Source: JANRKT01 sp033763355
GTDB taxonomy: Bacteria; Bacteroidota; Bacteroidia; Chitinophagales; Chitinophagaceae
Length of the DNA stretch: 7,485 nucleotides
Direction: 5' to 3'
NCBI GenBank assembly: GCA_033763355.1
Contig: JANRKT010000331.1
Coordinates: 1 to 7,485 of the forward strand
In this document: positions 5,501 to 7,485 of the stretch, piece after piece
Position numbering within the stretch: the stretch's first letter is position 1
Layout: every line of letters starts with the position of its first letter
Made by a program: the position numbers and the translations under genes
Notes under the pieces: generated by a model
Told to the model about the DNA's origin: nothing
Databases searched by the model: none
The model's input: the letters and a program-made list of their open reading frames with translations, nothing else

Positions 5501-7485
5501 AAGCATCATACATGCCAGCCAATATTTCCGCAGCCACCTTCTCTCCTTTATTACCGCTTATTTTTATTTTCCATTGCTCTTTGCTGCCGGGCAGGGTTTT
5601 GTCCCGGTAAGTAGTATAAGAAATATTAAGTTCTTTGTTGTCCCAGGGTACTGTAACAGTATTGTTCAAACTAAAAAAGCGGTTGTGTTTTACAAAGGCA
5701 TGAAGCACCCCAAAACCGCCACGGTCGTTTTCAGCAACAGGGAATGAAAAAACTTTGGTTTCGTTGTTCAGCATAATAAAGTTATACTGCGGTAATGGGC
5801 TTTCAGGTGTTGGCGCCGCCTGTAATGTGGTTTTGTTCTTTGCATTCTTTCTCTTGTCATCAGCTTCGTACATCGTACTTCGTATATCGTACTTCATACT
5901 TCGTACATCGTTCTTCTTCTCTACTTCCTGTATTACCCAAAGCTCATCTGCAGAACTTCCTATTTCAATATTTGCGTTTTCACCCGGGTTTGCTGTTTGC
6001 ATGTTGCCCATGCTCCAGGTATAAGCCTGCAGGCCGGATAATTTATTTTTTGAATCAAACAACTGTATATAATGTATTGCTTTTACTTCTTCGCCGTATT
6101 TATCTTTTGTTACCGCTTCAATCACGTACCAGCCGGGCGCCCAGTTGGGTGTGCGCAGTTCAATTTTTTTATTGGGCTGAGTGGAGTCAATCCGCAGGTA
6201 AACACGGTTGGCTTTGGGCCAGTTTTCCTTTTTGCTTTCATCTTTGTATTCGTCATAAGGAAAGTTTTTCAGGTATTCTTCTTTGCCCATCACAAATGTA
6301 TCCGGTTCGCCCCAGTAACGCTGCCGTATTAAACGCCCTGGCGATTGCAATGGAAAGATGGAAACTTTTACTTCTGCCGGTTCAAATGCTCCTGCTAAAT
6401 TTTTGGTGCTGATGAAGAGTTGCTGAATACTGTCAACCGGCAGCATGTTGCCTTTGGGAGAAGTGATCTGCATATCCAATGCTTTGTAACCCACCGATAC
6501 CGTTGTTTCGCCGCTTCTTGTTTCGCCATTCAGGTCTGTTACGTCGGCATTGATTTCGTATTCAAAAACAGGCGCAAAATTTTTATCAATTGAAAGATCG
6601 GGTATGGCCTCAAATGCAATGCTGAATTTGCCGTCAGCACCAGTTTTGATTTCTCCATTGGTGATTTCCATTGAAGATGAACGGGGATAGCCCCATTTCC
6701 GGAACAGCCAGGGATAAGGGAAACGGGCATTGCGGGTTACGCGGTATTTCACCATAGCCCCGTCAATAGCATTGCCTGCATAAGCTTTGGCAACACCTGT
6801 TATGCGTACGGTGTCGTTCAGGCGAAAACTGCCTTTTACCGGTTCATACTCCACATAAAATTTGGGGCGTTTGTATTCTTCGACATTAAAGTCAGCCGAG
6901 GCATCAGTTTCGTAGTCTTCAATACGGAACTCCCCGTTCAAAAGGTTTTCCGGTAATTTAAACTTACCCGAATAGGAACCAAACTCATTGCTGGTTACTT
7001 CTGCCGAATCAATTTTTTCCGAATTGGCATCATACAGTTCAATCGTAGTTTTAAAATTGGGAATTACTTTGTATTGCCTGCTTTCAAAATCTTTGGTAAT
7101 AACAATTCCCTTGAAGTAAACAGTTTGACCGGGACGGTATAAACTCCTGTCAGTAAATAAAAATGCTTTCCGGTTATCTTCTTCATATTCTTCTTTATTT
7201 TTTGCTTCTTCAGTTTCACTGCGGAAATAGATGTAATTTGCATCATCCAAAAAAAGATGGTCTTTCTCCCAGTTTATTTCAAGGCGGATGTTGCGGTGGT
7301 TTGTTTTATCGCCGGCAAGGCGAAAATAGCCATTGGCATCTGCCGTTAATTTTTCCCTGGCAATGGTTTTTTGTTTGCTTGTATTGTAATCATATTCATT
7401 CTGCCAAACCTGCACAGTGGCATTGCCCAGCGGTTTGCCGGTTTCGCGGTGCAGGGTAAAATAGTTATTGGCATTGTTGATGTAA
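2586..7485 (-). CDS. alpha-2-macroglobulin family protein with TonB plug-like insert (N-terminus off the right edge)
   Basis: This is a bacterial A2M-like protein, known in other bacteria as an envelope protease trap with a reactive thioester. The stop is TAA at 2586. The frame is open through 7484 (YINNANNYFTLHRETGKPLG precedes the GTG at 7415), so the real start is outside and 1632 residues are visible; numbering here begins at 7484. Domains in order: end of an MG/carboxypeptidase-regulatory-like domain (1-100); MG2 with TDRSLYRPGQTVYFKG (about 111); MG3/MG4 (YKRPKFYVEY, about 204); bait-region-type domain (GEKVAAEILAGMYDASLDQF); TonB plug-like segment (750-831); A2M domain (NFHETAFFFPDL, about 846); thioester domain with YPYECAEQ, Cys1085 and Gln1088, matching the CxEQ thioester pattern, and GGFVWFKGGPDDRF; and a C-terminal bacterial MG10-like domain (RDMEYVHMKDMRAAG) to the end. 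Four repeat-derived peptides interrupt it. Export is expected, but the signal region is not in view. Confidence 0.93.
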   Translation of the reverse strand, partial: YINNANNYFTLHRETGKPLGNATVQVWQNEYDYNTSKQKTIAREKLTADANGYFRLAGDKTNHRNIRLEINWEKDHLFLDDANYIYFRSETEEAKNKEEYEEDNRKAFLFTDRSLYRPGQTVYFKGIVITKDFESRQYKVIPNFKTTIELYDANSEKIDSAEVTSNEFGSYSGKFKLPENLLNGEFRIEDYETDASADFNVEEYKRPKFYVEYEPVKGSFRLNDTVRITGVAKAYAGNAIDGAMVKYRVTRNARFPYPWLFRKWGYPRSSSMEITNGEIKTGADGKFSIAFEAIPDLSIDKNFAPVFEYEINADVTDLNGETRSGETTVSVGYKALDMQITSPKGNMLPVDSIQQLFISTKNLAGAFEPAEVKVSIFPLQSPGRLIRQRYWGEPDTFVMGKEEYLKNFPYDEYKDESKKENWPKANRVYLRIDSTQPNKKIELRTPNWAPGWYVIEAVTKDKYGEEVKAIHYIQLFDSKNKLSGLQAYTWSMGNMQTANPGENANIEIGSSADELWVIQEVEKKNDVRSMKYDIRSTMYEADDKRKNAKNKTTLQAAPTPESPLPQYNFIMLNNETKVFSFPVAENDRGGFGVLHAFVKHNRFFSLNNTVTVPWDNKELNISYTTYRDKTLPGSKEQWKIKISGNKGEKVAAEILAGMYDASLDQFKPHGWNTPDIYEFYYRGNNWAGNNNFSVEQSQQKIEYRGYMAIKEKIYDDFIWGDFNPAFVRREMMQMRMTAPSMAADSFKLSEEVTVKKNLAGSVSAVTIRGMATIKSANKVLIIIDGVPFEGSRDDINPDNIINLEVLKAENAIAIYGTAGANGAILITTKSGATKKKEEQVTVRKNFHETAFFFPDLKTDADGNVEFSFTIPEALTQWKWQTLAHTKDLAFGFETKTIITQKELMVQPNAPRFMREGDAVEFSAKISNLTAKEVTGQAQLQLIDATTQQPVDGWFKNIFPVQYFTAPASQSTVVKFNIEIPYNFNQPLLYRVIAKAPLSAAGRGDGGEVSDGEENVIPVLTNRILVTESLPIQVRGSGTKNFKFEKLLNNKSESLSHQSLTVEFSSNPAWYAVQSLPYLMEYPYECAEQVFNRYYANALASMVANSSPKIKAVFETWKTADTAALMSNLQKNEELKSVLLQETPWVLQAKTESQQKKNIALLFDMVRMSKELGSSLEKLKQMQSPNGGFVWFKGGPDDRFITQYIITGLARLQHLGALNKEQKEAWNEIVKPAISYLDKKLAADYDNLIRYKVDLKKNNLSYTQIQYLYMRSFFKERPIPKASQTAYNYFLKQSQQYWLQQNRYMQGMVALAQHRYNDAVTAKAILASLKENAIKDEEKGMYWKDNTAGYYWHQAPVETQSLLIETFAEAGKDKEAVELMKLWLLRQKQTQNWKTTKATADACYALLLQGTNWLAEEPTTEIKLGSLSFTSPSGGGWEGVGYFKKTIDGKNVSSDMGKIDISLSSPTGGGQVGAWGAIYWQYFENLDQITPASTPLQLKKKLFIEKNTERGPVLQPVNEGDEIKVGDKLKVRIELRSERDMEYVHMKDMRAAGTEPVNVLSSYKWQGGLGYYESTKDASTNFFFNWLSKGTYVFEYPLFVTHAGKFSAGIANIQCMYAPEFTSHSEGINIKVK
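3063..3097. repeat. G-rich palindromic element, copy A in the A2M gene
   Basis: The core CCTCCCCCggtGGGGGAGG (3079-3097) is a perfect 8-bp inverted repeat with a 3-base loop. It is followed on the sense strand by a G-rich tail reaching about 3063. It is read in frame as SSPTGGGQVGAWG. It lies directly before the conserved AWGAIYWQYFE stretch, where relatives usually have only a short turn. It aligns with copy B, 102 bases away, with one 1-base indel and a few substitutions. Confidence 0.8.
3166..3199. repeat. G-rich palindromic element, copy B in the A2M gene
   Basis: The core CCTCCCCCggaGGGGGAGG (3181-3199) is a perfect 8-bp inverted repeat with a 3-base loop. A sense-strand G-rich tail extends to about 3166. 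It is read in frame as TSPSGGGWEGVGYF, the same frame and orientation as copy A, between the strand TEIKLGSLSF and the conserved GYFKK. Confidence 0.8.
4461..4499. repeat. palindromic element of the CCCCTCTCC type in the A2M gene
   Basis: CCCCTCTCC (4475-4483) and GGAGAGGGG (4491-4499) form a perfect 9-bp inverted repeat with a 7-base loop. The element is read in frame as 13 residues, PLSAAGRGDGGEV (39 bases). It splits a conserved stretch that otherwise reads YRVIAKA then SDGEENVIPVLTNR. This is a different repeat family from copies A and B. I recall similar GGAGAGGGG-type repeats as common in Bacteroidota genomes. Confidence 0.75.
4959..5233. repeat. in-frame direct repeat flanking the plug-like segment
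   Basis: The 11-mer GACAGTAACTT occurs at 4959-4969 and again at 5223-5233, offset by 264 bases or exactly 88 codons. In protein terms it is EEVTVKKN at the N-terminal edge of the plug-like segment and EEQVTVRKN at its C-terminal edge. It may be an insertion scar, or the plug's own leading strand may resemble the A2M linker. Confidence 0.6.
4992..5237 (-). other. TonB-receptor plug-like segment inside the A2M protein
   Basis: Residues 750-831 read like a shortened SusC-type plug: GSVSAVTIRGMATI, then VLIIIDGVPFEG, INPDNIINLEVLKAENAIAI, YGTAGANGAILITTKSG. In SusC-type receptors the matching signatures are YVIDGVP, INPNDIESIEVLKDASA, IYGSRGANGV and ITTKKG. No beta-barrel follows; conserved A2M sequence resumes within 15 residues, so this is an orphan plug in another scaffold rather than a receptor gene. 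Its role is unknown. Isolated plug domains are, as I recall, also found in other non-receptor Bacteroidota envelope proteins. Confidence 0.85.
5865..5913. repeat. heptamer tandem repeat, seven units, inside the A2M gene
   Basis: Seven consecutive 7-base units follow the consensus WTCGTAC: TTCGTAC, ATCGTAC, TTCGTAT, ATCGTAC, TTCATAC, TTCGTAC, ATCGTTC. The array spans 49 bases and is read on the minus strand as NDVRSMKYDIRSTMYEA (about residues 524-540). Because three units make 21 bases, the peptide repeats every seven residues (DVRSMKY, DIRSTMY). It lies in a loop between EVEKK and the strand before the conserved FSFPV stretch. Confidence 0.85.

Noticed and set aside
7413..7415. GTG as the start codon of the A2M gene
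   Set aside because: The frame continues upstream with 23 sensible codons (including HRETGKPLGNATVQVW, typical of an MG or carboxypeptidase-regulatory strand) to the window edge, so this is an internal valine.
2682..7459. Plus-strand and short minus-strand open frames across the A2M gene
   Set aside because: All overlap the continuous A2M frame in other frames and show low-complexity Phe/Leu/Cys-rich translations typical of antisense shadows.

Overview
The window looks like chromosomal DNA of a Bacteroidota bacterium, most likely Chitinophagaceae or a close relative. The reasons are: an AspRS resembling those of this phylum as I remember them; a SusC/TonB-plug-like segment (IDGVP, INPDNI, LEVLKAENAIAIYG, GANGAILITTKSG); Bacteroidota-type -7 motifs (TAnnTTTG) with no clear Shine-Dalgarno sequences; and G-rich palindromic repeats of a kind I recall from genomes of this phylum. 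No rRNA, tRNA, CRISPR array, transposase or phage gene is visible.

All three real genes lie on the minus strand, in transcription order from right to left. (1) A large alpha-2-macroglobulin (A2M) family protein has its stop at 2586. Its reading frame stays open past the right edge, so the N-terminus is missing; 1632 residues are visible. (2) A 145-residue unidentified membrane protein occupies 2017-2454. (3) aspS, aspartyl-tRNA synthetase, starts at 1834 and runs off the left edge a few residues before its expected end. The gaps are 131 bp and 182 bp, and each holds a possible promoter, so the genes need not form one operon. Nothing links their functions: A2M is probably an envelope protease trap, and AspRS is cytosolic housekeeping.

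Two things stand out. First, the A2M protein carries an approximately 82-residue TonB-receptor plug-like segment with no beta-barrel. It sits in the linker just before the A2M domain, roughly where eukaryotic homologues carry the bait region. It is flanked by an in-frame direct repeat (EEVTVKKN / EEQVTVRKN, with 11 identical bases) and lies in a clearly AT-richer patch. Second, at least four G-rich palindromic elements (one in aspS, three in the A2M gene) and one heptamer tandem repeat are inserted in frame inside the genes. Each falls where the family normally has a short variable loop. This resembles the protein-coding palindromic elements of Rickettsia: small repeats that invade even an essential gene and persist as extra peptide.
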